DNA from: CBDAPX01 sp965198725
GTDB lineage: Bacteria; Pseudomonadota; Alphaproteobacteria; Rhodobacterales; Rhodobacteraceae
Assembly (NCBI GenBank): GCA_965198725.1
Contig: CBDAPX010000001.1
Coordinates: 806,001 to 870,000 of the forward strand
DNA length: 64,000 bases
Direction of reading: 5' to 3'
Both the position numbers and the translations under genes were made by a program. The notes under the pieces are model-generated. The model was not told the DNA's origin. It saw only the letters and a program-made list of their open reading frames with translations, and ran no database searches. This document shows, in pieces, positions 40,343-48,877 of the stretch. Each line of letters begins with the position of its first letter. Positions within the stretch are counted from its first letter, which is position 1.

Positions 40343-40969
40343 ATGAGCTTTGAAGCCTGGACCATATTCGCGCTATTCTGGGTGGTGTTCGTCACCACGC
40401 CGGGGCCGAATGCGGTCAACTGTATTTCAAACGGCATGAACCTGGGCTTTCGACGCGCGATGATCGGGGTTCTTGCGATCCTGACACAGGCGTCCGCTTT
40501 CCTGATCCTCTCGGCCCTTGGCATCACAGCGCTGATTGCGGCTTCGCCGACCGGGTTCTTTGTCGCCAAACTGATTGGTGCGGGTTTTCTGATTTACACG
40601 GGCGTCCGGAATTGGATCAACGCGACCAAGCCCGTCACACTGGACGACTGGCCTGCGCGACATGTCTATTTCCACGCGCTGGCCGTCGCCACGATCAACC
40701 CCAAAAGCGTTGCGGGTTATCTCGCCGCCTTTTCGACCTTCGTGCAGCCTAACGTGCCGATCTGGGACCAAATGGTGCTGATCGTGCCCACGGCGCTGGT
40801 CATCACGACGCTCAGCTACACGGGCTTTACCGCGCTGGGTGCCGGCATCGGGCGAGCGGCACTCGGGGCCGTCTTTAACGTTTGGGTGCGCCGGGTGATG
40901 GCGATCTGTTTCGTCATCTATGGGCTGGCGCTGGGCGCAACGGCCACTCCGACGAGGGCGGGCGCATGA
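40343..40969 (+). CDS. LysE/RhtB family amino-acid exporter
   Basis: A 208-aa membrane protein with about six membrane segments. FVTTPGPNAVNCISNGMNLGFRRA is the LysE family signature. It probably exports amino acids or small polar metabolites. It is in an operon behind the XRE-cupin regulator. Confidence 0.9.
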   Translation: MSFEAWTIFALFWVVFVTTPGPNAVNCISNGMNLGFRRAMIGVLAILTQASAFLILSALGITALIAASPTGFFVAKLIGAGFLIYTGVRNWINATKPVTLDDWPARHVYFHALAVATINPKSVAGYLAAFSTFVQPNVPIWDQMVLIVPTALVITTLSYTGFTALGAGIGRAALGAVFNVWVRRVMAICFVIYGLALGATATPTRAGA

Positions 40970-41352
40970 GCGTTCTGGCCTGGATCCTCATCTTCAAGAC
41001 TGCTGTCACACTGCTTTTTGTGGCGCTGCCCTTCTTCTTTCTGTCTGCCGACACCCTCAGCCAGCTTTTGGCCGCGCCCGTCTCGGTCGCAATGGCCCGG
41101 TTGTACGCGATGGCGGTGCTGGCCTTGCTGGTGGGCTATGGTTTTGGATTGGCAGAGAACCTGCAAGGCCGCCTGCCCACAGGCACCTTGTGGATGGGAT
41201 TGGTATCCAATGCCGGGGCGACCGCTTTGATCCTTGTCCACTTGTCTGGCGGTTTGCGGATTGTCGGCGCTTTGACATTCGGCGCTGTGGCCACCGGTCT
41301 GGCGCTCGTGCTCTTGTCTCCGAACTGTCTGGCGGGAGTTGGCGCATGTTGA
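40966..41352 (+). CDS. Small membrane protein, unknown
   Basis: A 128-aa protein with four hydrophobic segments (such as LAWILIFKTAVTLLFVALPFFFL and GALTFGAVATGLALVLL). ATGA overlap with the LysE gene sets the start at 40966 and shows co-expression. No family recognised. Confidence 0.7.
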   Translation: MSVLAWILIFKTAVTLLFVALPFFFLSADTLSQLLAAPVSVAMARLYAMAVLALLVGYGFGLAENLQGRLPTGTLWMGLVSNAGATALILVHLSGGLRIVGALTFGAVATGLALVLLSPNCLAGVGAC

Positions 41353-41720
41353 CAGGCAGTTGCAATTGCGGCGCGGTCCGCTTCACCGTCACACCCGACG
41401 CGCAGAGCGCCAGCATGTGTCATTGCGGTCAATGCCGCAAACAATCCGGTCATTACTGGGCCTCGGCGCAAGCCGATGAAACAGCCTTTGACATCACGGG
41501 CAACGTCCATTGGTACGCGTCGAGCGCCTCTGCCAAACGCGGCTTTTGCCCAACCTGCGGATGTTTCCTGTTCTGGAAACACAATGACGAAGACAAGATG
41601 AGTTTTTCGCTCGGCACCATCGATGGCCCAACGGGCCTGATTGTCGATCGACATATCTTCACCGCCTTCAAAGGCGATTACTATGACATCGAGAACGACC
41701 TGCCGGAGCAGGCGCAATAA
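41346..41720 (+). CDS. GFA family protein (zinc-binding Mss4-like fold)
   Basis: A 124-aa protein of the glutathione-dependent formaldehyde-activating (GFA) fold, with Zn ligands in GSCNCGAVRF, CHCGQCRKQSG and GFCPTCGCFLFW. Beta-rich, single domain. Precise substrate unknown; its place just before a demethylation gene cluster, which releases formaldehyde-level one-carbon units, is suggestive. Overlaps the previous gene by seven bases. Confidence 0.88.
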   Translation: MLTGSCNCGAVRFTVTPDAQSASMCHCGQCRKQSGHYWASAQADETAFDITGNVHWYASSASAKRGFCPTCGCFLFWKHNDEDKMSFSLGTIDGPTGLIVDRHIFTAFKGDYYDIENDLPEQAQ

Positions 41721-41731
41721 GGGAGCAAACC

Positions 41732-44179
41732 ATGGCAGATTTCCCAACCACCGCAAGTGTGGTGATCATCGGAGGCGGCGCCGTCGGCGCATCGAGCCTT
41801 TATCACTTGGCCAAGATGGGCTGGACCGATTGTGTCCTGTTGGAAAAGAACGAACTGACCGCCGGATCGACCTGGCATGCGGCGGGTAACTGTCCGTCCT
41901 TCAGCACGTCCTGGGCCGTGATGAACATGCAGCGGTACTCGCTGTCGCTTTATGCCGGGTTGGCCGAAGAGGTCGATTACCCGATGAACTATCACGTCAC
42001 CGGCTCGATCCGCCTCGCGCATTCCAAAGAGCGGATGCAAGAATTTGAACGGGCCCGGTCGATGGGCCGGTATCAGGGCATGGATATCGAAATGATGTCC
42101 ATTCAGGATATGAAAGACGCCTATCCGTTCCTCGAAACCCATGATCTTGCAGGCGGGCTTTGGGATCCGGACGACGGGGATATTGACCCGGCCCAGCTGA
42201 CCCAGGCGCTGGCCAAAGGCGCACGCAGCATGGGTGCCCAGATCCATCGCTTCACCCCGGCCACCGGTGTCAGCAAAAACGACGCCGGCGAATGGGTCGT
42301 GCACACCGACAAGGGGGACATCACCTGCGAATACGTGGTGAACGCAGCGGGCTATTATGCCCAACGCGTCGGCGAATGGTTCAAACCCTATGGCGGGCGC
42401 ACCGTGCCCATGGCGGTGATGAGCCACCAGTACTTCCTGACCGAAGAAATTCCGGCCCTGAAGGAATGGAGCGAAACGAACGGGCGCAAGATACCCCTCC
42501 TGCGCGATGTCGACAGCTCTTATTACCTGCGTCAGGACAAAAACGGCCTGAACCTTGGGCCCTACGAACGGAACTGTAAGGCCCATTGGATCACCCCCGA
42601 TGATCCGATGCCCGAAGACTTCAGCTTTCAGCTCTACCCGGACGATCTGGAGCGTCTGGAATGGTATATCGAGGATGCGATGGCCCGGGTGCCGCTTTTG
42701 GGTGAAGGCGGTGTGGGTCGCAACATCAATGGCCCCATTCCTTATGCGCCCGATGGGCTGCCCTTGATCGGGCCGATGCCCGGCGTGAAAAACGCCTTTG
42801 AGGCATGCGTCTTTACCTTTGGCATCACGCAAGGCGGTGGCGCGGGCAAAGTGCTGGCGGAATGGATCGTCGAAGGTCAGACCGAATGGGATATGTGGGC
42901 CGTCGATCCGCGCCGTTATACCGATTACACCGATCAGGACTACTGCAACAAAAAAGCGATGGAGGTCTATGGCCACGAATATGCCATGCACTTCCCACAG
43001 CATGAATGGCCCGCCGCACGGGATAAGAAACTGTCGCCGGTCCATGACAAGGTTGTCGAACTGGGCGGTGTCATGGGCGCCTATAATGGCTGGGAACGCG
43101 CCAACTGGTTTGCCAAACCGGGCGACGACACGAGCGAGGAAAGCACCCACACCTGGGACCGCTCAGGCCCATGGCAGCAACGGATCAAAGAAGAATGCGA
43201 AGCGGTACGTGACCACTGCGGCGTTCTGGACCTGCCGGGCTTTTCCCGCTTCATGGTCAAAGGTGAGGGTGCCGCCGAAGCCCTGCGCAGCCTTGTGACA
43301 GGCGGCCTGCCCAAGGTGGGCCGGATGAACCTTGTCTACATTTCGGACCCGCGTGGACGTATCCTGACAGAGCTGTCCTGCCTCAGACTGGACGAAGACG
43401 CGTTTATCATGATCACCGCGGCCACGGCCCAGTGGCATGACCGCGATCTTTTGATGAACGTCCTGCCGAAATCGATCACTGTCGAGGACGTCACCACGAC
43501 GCGCGACACATTGATTGTAACAGGCCCCAAGGCGCGCGACGTGCTGTCCGGTCTTACCGATGCGGACCTGTCGATGGGATGGCTGACGCACCAAGCGGCG
43601 ACCGTCGCCGGTCAACCCGCTTTCTTGGTCAGGGTGTCCTTTGCCGGAGAGCTCGGTTGGGAAATTCACGCGCTCAACGAACATGTGGCGGCAATCTATG
43701 ACGCCGTGTTGAGCGCCGGGGCGACTCCCTTTGGCATGTATACGCTGAACGCGCTGCGCATGGAAAAAGGTTATCGGACTTGGAAAGGGGATCTGTCCAC
43801 CGACTATACGCTCTTCGAAGGTGGCCTTGACCGGTTCGTCAAGCTCGACAAGCCACAAGAGTTCCCGGGCAAGGCCGCACTTTTGAATGAAAAGCAGCAA
43901 GGCAGCAAAAAGCGGTTTGTTACCCTGACGGTCGAGGCCGGGGATGCGGACGCGCCCTATATGTCGACGATCTGGCACAACGGAGAGGTGGTTGGTGAAA
44001 CCACGTCCGGTGCTTGGGGCTACCGCGTCAATAAATCCATTGCGCTGGGCATGATTCGCACCGATCTGGCCAATCCGGGAACCGAATTGGAGGTCGAAAT
44101 TTACGGCCAGCGCTGCAAGGCGGCTGTGCAGCCCGACCAACCGCTTTGGGATCCGGAAAACGAAAGGCTGCGTGCATGA
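41732..44179 (+). CDS. Dimethylglycine/sarcosine dehydrogenase-type flavoprotein (A)
   Basis: An 815-aa enzyme that would oxidise an N-methyl group and pass the one-carbon unit to tetrahydrofolate. Parts: FAD-binding Rossmann (SVVIIGGGAVGASSLYHLA), GSTWHAAGN with the His that in animal DMGDH carries covalent FAD, a DAO domain to about 400, then GcvT-type folate-binding domains. The motif after the His (NCPSFSTSWAVMNM) differs from the second paralogue, so substrates probably differ. It starts the operon 41732-45527. Confidence 0.88.
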   Translation: MADFPTTASVVIIGGGAVGASSLYHLAKMGWTDCVLLEKNELTAGSTWHAAGNCPSFSTSWAVMNMQRYSLSLYAGLAEEVDYPMNYHVTGSIRLAHSKERMQEFERARSMGRYQGMDIEMMSIQDMKDAYPFLETHDLAGGLWDPDDGDIDPAQLTQALAKGARSMGAQIHRFTPATGVSKNDAGEWVVHTDKGDITCEYVVNAAGYYAQRVGEWFKPYGGRTVPMAVMSHQYFLTEEIPALKEWSETNGRKIPLLRDVDSSYYLRQDKNGLNLGPYERNCKAHWITPDDPMPEDFSFQLYPDDLERLEWYIEDAMARVPLLGEGGVGRNINGPIPYAPDGLPLIGPMPGVKNAFEACVFTFGITQGGGAGKVLAEWIVEGQTEWDMWAVDPRRYTDYTDQDYCNKKAMEVYGHEYAMHFPQHEWPAARDKKLSPVHDKVVELGGVMGAYNGWERANWFAKPGDDTSEESTHTWDRSGPWQQRIKEECEAVRDHCGVLDLPGFSRFMVKGEGAAEALRSLVTGGLPKVGRMNLVYISDPRGRILTELSCLRLDEDAFIMITAATAQWHDRDLLMNVLPKSITVEDVTTTRDTLIVTGPKARDVLSGLTDADLSMGWLTHQAATVAGQPAFLVRVSFAGELGWEIHALNEHVAAIYDAVLSAGATPFGMYTLNALRMEKGYRTWKGDLSTDYTLFEGGLDRFVKLDKPQEFPGKAALLNEKQQGSKKRFVTLTVEAGDADAPYMSTIWHNGEVVGETTSGAWGYRVNKSIALGMIRTDLANPGTELEVEIYGQRCKAAVQPDQPLWDPENERLRA

Positions 44180-44634
44180 TCCTGCCCGAGGCAGCAAAAC
44201 GGGTGATACGGGACTTCCCGCTGGGGTTCGTGGCCACGATCACCCCCGGCGGGCGGCCTGCTGTGTCGCCCAAGGGCACCTTTGTCGTGCTGGACGACCG
44301 GACGATCGCCTTTGGTGAAATCCGGTCGCCCCAGACGCTGTCCAACCTTGGCCATCACCCGGAATGCGAAGTGAACTTCGTCGACGCCTTCACCCGCAAA
44401 GGCGCGCGCATCCGCGGCACGACCCGGGTTCTTCGGCGCGGGACCGCAGATTTTGACGCGCGGATCGGCATTTGGGCGGATATCTGGGGTGATCTGGCCG
44501 CACGCATCAACGCGTTGGTTCTTATTGACGTCGAAGAGGTGAAACTGCTCTCGACCCCGCCTTACGATGATGGCGCCACCGAAGATGACATGATCGCGCT
44601 CTACAAATCCAAATACGCAGCGCTCTACCCATGA
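44176..44634 (+). CDS. Pyridoxamine 5'-phosphate oxidase-family protein
   Basis: A 152-aa split-barrel flavin-binding-type protein (FVATITPGGRPAVSPKGTFVVLDDRTIAFGE, LGHHPECEVNF). Its substrate is unknown; not the true PdxH. It overlaps the flavoprotein stop as ATGA and the next gene by four bases, which places it in the same operon. Confidence 0.82.
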   Translation: MILPEAAKRVIRDFPLGFVATITPGGRPAVSPKGTFVVLDDRTIAFGEIRSPQTLSNLGHHPECEVNFVDAFTRKGARIRGTTRVLRRGTADFDARIGIWADIWGDLAARINALVLIDVEEVKLLSTPPYDDGATEDDMIALYKSKYAALYP

Positions 44635-45527
44635 CAGATATCACGCTTCTCGACGGATCTATCGGCCAGGAACTGGTGAAACGCGCCCCGGGCGCGCCCA
44701 CACCGCTCTGGTCCACGCAAGTGATGCTGGACCACCCGGACATGGTGGCTGACGTACACCGGACCTATTTCGATACCGGTGCCACCATCGCCACGGTCAA
44801 CAGCTATCCGTTGTTGCGCAACCGGTTGGCCAATAACGGGATCGAGGATCAATTCGAAGCGCTGCACAAAGCCGCCCTGTCCATCGCCATTCAGGCGCGC
44901 GACGCCCATGGGTCGGGTCGCGTGGCAACTGCCTTGGGCCCGCTCGGCGCGTCCTATCGGCCGGACCTCGCCCCGTCGCCGCAAGCTGCCGCACGCGAAT
45001 ACGCTGAAATTGTTGCCTTGCACGATGCAGACATCGACCTCTTCCTGATCGAAACCGTGTCCGGCCTGCGCGCCGCCGAAGGCGCGCTGCAGGGCACAGC
45101 CGATACCGACAAACCCGTCTGGCTTGGCCTGTCGACCCAGGATGCAGATGGCACACGGCTGCGCTCCGGCGAACCTTTGGCCGACATCGCTCCGCTGATT
45201 GAAACGCACGCCCCAGACGCCGTGCTCATTAATTGCACCACGCCCGAGGCGACAACCCAAAGCCTTGATATCCTGCGCGAATTCGGCCGCCCGTTCGGCG
45301 CATACGCCAATGGGTTCACGAAAATCTCTGATGATTTCAAAGTCGTGAACCAGGTTGTCGACGCGCTGGCGGCGCGCACCGATCTGGGTCCCGCCGCCTA
45401 CGCCGATTTTGCAATGCGCTGGATCGATCAGGGCGCAACCATCATCGGCGGTTGCTGTGAAGTGGGCCCGGATCACATCACCGAACTGGCCGCGCGCCTG
45501 CGCGCCGCAGGCCACCGGATCGTCTGA
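44631..45527 (+). CDS. Homocysteine S-methyltransferase (betaine-type, BHMT-like)
   Basis: A 298-aa TIM-barrel methyltransferase. DGSIGQELVKR at the N-terminus, the zinc ligands in LINCTTPE and GGCCEVGPDHI are present. By context it probably moves a methyl from glycine betaine to homocysteine, giving methionine and dimethylglycine, the substrate for the flanking dehydrogenases. S-methylmethionine-dependent MmuM is the alternative. Confidence 0.85.
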   Translation: MTDITLLDGSIGQELVKRAPGAPTPLWSTQVMLDHPDMVADVHRTYFDTGATIATVNSYPLLRNRLANNGIEDQFEALHKAALSIAIQARDAHGSGRVATALGPLGASYRPDLAPSPQAAAREYAEIVALHDADIDLFLIETVSGLRAAEGALQGTADTDKPVWLGLSTQDADGTRLRSGEPLADIAPLIETHAPDAVLINCTTPEATTQSLDILREFGRPFGAYANGFTKISDDFKVVNQVVDALAARTDLGPAAYADFAMRWIDQGATIIGGCCEVGPDHITELAARLRAAGHRIV

Positions 45528-45548
45528 CACAATGCCCCGCAATCCTGC

Positions 45549-45570
45549 TTCTTTCTTGTTCAAAATACCC
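45549..45570 (+). repeat. Interspersed intergenic element, copy 2
   Basis: TTCTTTCTTGTTCAAAATAC then CC, followed by a GC-rich hairpin. Located at the end of the methyltransferase gene. Confidence 0.6.
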
Positions 45571-45578
45571 CGGGGGGT

Positions 45579-45599
45579 GCGGGGGGCAGCGCCCCCCGC
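45579..45599 (+). other. GC-rich hairpin after repeat copy 2
   Basis: GCGGGGGG (45579-45586) pairs with CCCCCCGC (45592-45599) around a five-nt loop. No T run follows. Same position relative to the repeat as the G/C-runs at copies 1 and 3. Confidence 0.5.
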
Positions 45600-45656
45600 C
45601 TTGGTCGGATCGCAACCGCGATCCGAAACCCGCCGCGCATCCCAGATGGAGATCTC

Positions 45657-48104
45657 ATGACCACTCTGCCCACACATGCCCGCGTCGTCATCATCGGCGG
45701 CGGTGTTATCGGGTGCTCCGTTGCCTATCACCTGACCAAACTTGGCTGGACCGATGTGGTCCTGCTGGAACGCAAACAGCTGACCTCTGGCACGACATGG
45801 CACGCTGCTGGCCTGATCGCTCAGCTGCGCGCCACCGCGAACATGACCAAGCTCGCCAAATACAGTCAGGAGCTTTACGGGTCGCTTGAAGCGGAAACCG
45901 GTGTGGCCACCGGGTTCAAGCGCGTGGGCTCGATCACCGCGGCCCTGACGGATGAGCGGCTCGAAGAGCTGCACCGTTCAGCGGGTATGGCCCGCGCCTT
46001 CGGGGTTGAGATCGAAGAGATCGGGCCGAACGAGATCAAGTCCCGGTATGAGCATCTCAACATCGAAAACGTCACCGGCGGCGCCTACCTTGCCAAGGAC
46101 GGACAGGGGGACCCTGCGAATATCGCCCTGGCCCTGGCCAAGGGCGCGCGCCAACGGGGGGCGGTGGTTCAGGAGCGCGTCAAGGCGACCGGCGTTGCGC
46201 GCGACGGGCGTCGGATCACCGGCGTCGACTGGGCCTCGGAAGACGGCAACAGCGGGCATATCGCCTGTGACATGGTCGTGAATTGCGCGGGCATGTGGGG
46301 GCATCAGGTGGGCCGTATGCTGGGCACAAATGTCCCGCTTCAGGCTTGCGAGCATTTTTATATCGTCTCGGAACCCATTGCCGGGCTCAGCCAGTTGCCG
46401 GTTCTGCGCGTGCCGGATGAATGCGCCTATTACAAGGAAGACGCCGGCAAGATGATGCTGGGCGCGTTTGAACCCAAATCAAAGCCTTGGGGGATGAACG
46501 GCATTCCCGAAAGCTTTGAGTTTGATCAGCTGCCCGAAGACTTTGACCATTTTGAACCGATCCTCGAAATGGCCGTGAACCGGATGCCCATGCTGGGGGA
46601 AGCAGGTATTCACACCTTCTTCAATGGGCCCGAGAGCTTTACGCCCGATGATGCCTATCACCTGGGTCTTGCGCCCGAGATGGACAATGTCTGGGTGGCT
46701 GCCGGGTTCAACTCGATCGGTATTCAATCTGCGGGTGGCGCGGGAATGGCCTTGGCACAGTGGATGGAAGATGGCGACAAGCCTTTCGATCTGGGCGATG
46801 TCGATGTCGCGCGGATGCAGCCCTTTCAAGGCAACAAACGCTATCTCGTCGACCGGGCCAGCGAAACGCTTGGCCTGCTTTACGCCGACCATTTCCCGTA
46901 TCGACAAAAAGACACCGCGCGCGGCGTGCGGCGCACCCCGTTCCATGAACATCTGAAAGCCAAAGGCGCCGTTTTCGGCGAGCTGGCCGGATGGGAGCGC
47001 GCCAACTGGTTTGCGCGCGACGGGCAGGCAGCGGAATATCAGTACAGCTGGAAGCGCCAGAACTTCTTTGACAACGTCGCTGAAGAACACGCGGCGGTCC
47101 GCACCGGGCTTGGCATGTATGATATGTCATCCTTCGGCAAAATCCGGGTCGAGGGCCCGGATGCCACGGCCTATCTGAACTATCTGGCCGGTGGACAATA
47201 TGACGTGCCGGTGGGAAGGATTGTCTATACGCAGTTCCTCAATCGGAACGGCGGGATCGAGGCAGACGTGACCGTCACGCGCCTGACGGAAACCGCCTAC
47301 CTTGTCGTGACACCTGCCGCAACGCGCCACGCGGACCAGACATGGATGCGGCGTCATGTGGGCGAGCATCGGGTTGTTTTGACGGACGTGACAGCCGGCG
47401 AAGGCGTTCTGGCCGTGATGGGGCCCAAGGCACGGGATCTTCTGCAAGCGGTCTCTCCCAACGACTTTTCCAACGACGTGAACCCCTTTGGCACCGCGCA
47501 AGAGATCGAGTTGGGCATGGGCCTCGCCCGGGTGCATCGCGTGACCTATGTGGGCGAGCTTGGTTGGGAGGTTTACGTGTCCTCCGACATGGCAGGGCAC
47601 GCGTTTGAAACGCTTTACGCGGCGGGTCAGGACCTTGGGATGAAGCTCTGCGGGATGCATATGATGGATACCTGCCGGATTGAGAAAGGGTTCCGCCATT
47701 TTGGTCATGACATCACGCCAGAGGATCACGTGCTGGAAGCCGGGCTCGGCTTTGCCGTGAAAACCGATAAGGCGGATTTCATGGGCCGGGATGCGGTGCT
47801 GCGGAAAAAGGAAACGGGCCTTTCCAACCGGCTTTTGCAGTTCAAGCTCACAGATGCGGAACCGTTGCTTTATCACAACGAACCGGTGGTCCGTGACGGC
47901 GAGATTGTCGGCTATCTAAGCTCAGGTGCTTATGGGCATCATCTGGGCGCTGCGGTTGGTATGGGCTATGTGCCATGCCCGGGCGAAACGGCGGCAGATG
48001 TTTTGGCATCAACCTATGAGATTGATGTGATGGGCACGCGCGTGGCGGCAGAGGCATCGTTGAAGCCGTTTTACGATCCCAAATCCGAGCGGGTAAAGGT
48101 CTGA
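45657..48104 (+). CDS. Dimethylglycine/sarcosine dehydrogenase-type flavoprotein (B)
   Basis: An 815-aa paralogue of the 41732 gene. It has RVVIIGGGVIGCSVAYHLTKLGW, GTTWHAAGLIAQLRATANMTKL (His for FAD attachment) and GcvT-type domains including EGVLAVMGPKARDLL. The active-site motif is the more typical dimethylglycine/sarcosine type, so this one is the better candidate for dimethylglycine or sarcosine oxidation. It starts 130 bp after the methyltransferase and may have its own promoter. Confidence 0.9.
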   Translation: MTTLPTHARVVIIGGGVIGCSVAYHLTKLGWTDVVLLERKQLTSGTTWHAAGLIAQLRATANMTKLAKYSQELYGSLEAETGVATGFKRVGSITAALTDERLEELHRSAGMARAFGVEIEEIGPNEIKSRYEHLNIENVTGGAYLAKDGQGDPANIALALAKGARQRGAVVQERVKATGVARDGRRITGVDWASEDGNSGHIACDMVVNCAGMWGHQVGRMLGTNVPLQACEHFYIVSEPIAGLSQLPVLRVPDECAYYKEDAGKMMLGAFEPKSKPWGMNGIPESFEFDQLPEDFDHFEPILEMAVNRMPMLGEAGIHTFFNGPESFTPDDAYHLGLAPEMDNVWVAAGFNSIGIQSAGGAGMALAQWMEDGDKPFDLGDVDVARMQPFQGNKRYLVDRASETLGLLYADHFPYRQKDTARGVRRTPFHEHLKAKGAVFGELAGWERANWFARDGQAAEYQYSWKRQNFFDNVAEEHAAVRTGLGMYDMSSFGKIRVEGPDATAYLNYLAGGQYDVPVGRIVYTQFLNRNGGIEADVTVTRLTETAYLVVTPAATRHADQTWMRRHVGEHRVVLTDVTAGEGVLAVMGPKARDLLQAVSPNDFSNDVNPFGTAQEIELGMGLARVHRVTYVGELGWEVYVSSDMAGHAFETLYAAGQDLGMKLCGMHMMDTCRIEKGFRHFGHDITPEDHVLEAGLGFAVKTDKADFMGRDAVLRKKETGLSNRLLQFKLTDAEPLLYHNEPVVRDGEIVGYLSSGAYGHHLGAAVGMGYVPCPGETAADVLASTYEIDVMGTRVAAEASLKPFYDPKSERVKV

Positions 48105-48115
48105 TCTTGACAGCG

Positions 48116-48138
48116 CGTTGGTGTCGCGTGCACCAACG
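48116..48138. promoter_or_regulatory. Inverted repeat after flavoprotein B
   Basis: CGTTGGTG - 7 nt - CACCAACG, perfect 8-bp arms, 12 bp after the stop codon. No T run. Could be an operator for the acetyltransferase gene or a weak hairpin. Confidence 0.45.
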
Positions 48139-48213
48139 TGTCATGAAACGGTTGCACGCAGAATTGGTGAGCTATTACGGCCTGTAACAGGGCCGCCGTT
48201 TCGTGATTGCATG

Positions 48214-48243
48214 AAAACCGGCCAAACCCAGGCCGGTTTTTTT
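48214..48243 (+). terminator. Rho-independent terminator
   Basis: AAAACCGGCC - 7 nt - GGCCGGTTTT TTT, perfect 10-bp stem and seven T in all. Ends the flavoprotein B transcript before the acetyltransferase gene. Confidence 0.88.
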
Positions 48244-48276
48244 GCGTCTGGGTGCGGCCGCAACCGGAGACATGAG

Positions 48277-48732
48277 ATGACATTACGCATCAAGAGGGCG
48301 ACCAAGACGGATTGCGATGAGCTGGTCGCCATGATCGGAGAATTGGCGCGGTTTTATGGTGATACCGCCGAGGTTGATGCGCGCAGCATTGCGCGCGATT
48401 GCCTCGGACGCGATGCTTGGTCACCGGCCTATATCGCGCGGGAGGACGGGCGTGCCGCGGGCTATGCGATCCTGCACCGCGTAGGGCAGGCACAGCAAGG
48501 GTTGCGCGGTATGGAGTTGCATCATCTTTTTGTGCGCGAAGACCTGCGGGGGCGCGGCGTTGGATCTGCGCTGATGACAGCCGTCAAACGGGCCGCGCGG
48601 CGGCACGGGGCGGCGTATCTTGTGGTGGGGACCACGCAAGACAACACGGCCGCTCAATCCTTTTACCGCACGGAAGGGATGATGCTGCGTCCGGATCGCG
48701 GGCCGCGCTTTGGTCTGCGGCTTTTGGAATGA
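48277..48732 (+). CDS. GNAT-family N-acetyltransferase
   Basis: A 151-aa acetyltransferase from ATG 48277. The acetyl-CoA loop is VREDLRGRGVGSALM, and HHLFV precedes it, as in spermidine/diamine-type GNATs. Substrate unknown. A longer frame runs through the upstream terminator and was rejected. Confidence 0.88.
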   Translation: MTLRIKRATKTDCDELVAMIGELARFYGDTAEVDARSIARDCLGRDAWSPAYIAREDGRAAGYAILHRVGQAQQGLRGMELHHLFVREDLRGRGVGSALMTAVKRAARRHGAAYLVVGTTQDNTAAQSFYRTEGMMLRPDRGPRFGLRLLE

Positions 48733-48800
48733 TCCGGGCCTTGGGGTTTCGAATTTGCGCTGCAAATCCGATCAGCTGGGGGGCACGCCCCCCAGACCCC

Positions 48801-48826
48801 CGTGAGTATTTTGAAAGAGAAGAAGA
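48801..48826 (-). repeat. Interspersed intergenic element, copy 3
   Basis: On the minus strand TCTTCTCTTTCAAAATACTC, followed by ACGGGGGTCTGGGGGG. The open frame that begins here (48802) is an artefact of this repeat; the gene really starts at 48878. Confidence 0.55.
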
Positions 48827-48877
48827 CACGGGCCCGGCATCGTGTCACGGTTGTTACACGGCAACAGAAAGGGTTTG

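Noticed and set aside
41681..43150. 489-aa open frame on the minus strand, antisense to flavoprotein A
   Set aside because: It mirrors the codon bias of the real gene on the other strand, has no recognisable domain, and lies wholly inside a well-supported 815-aa gene.
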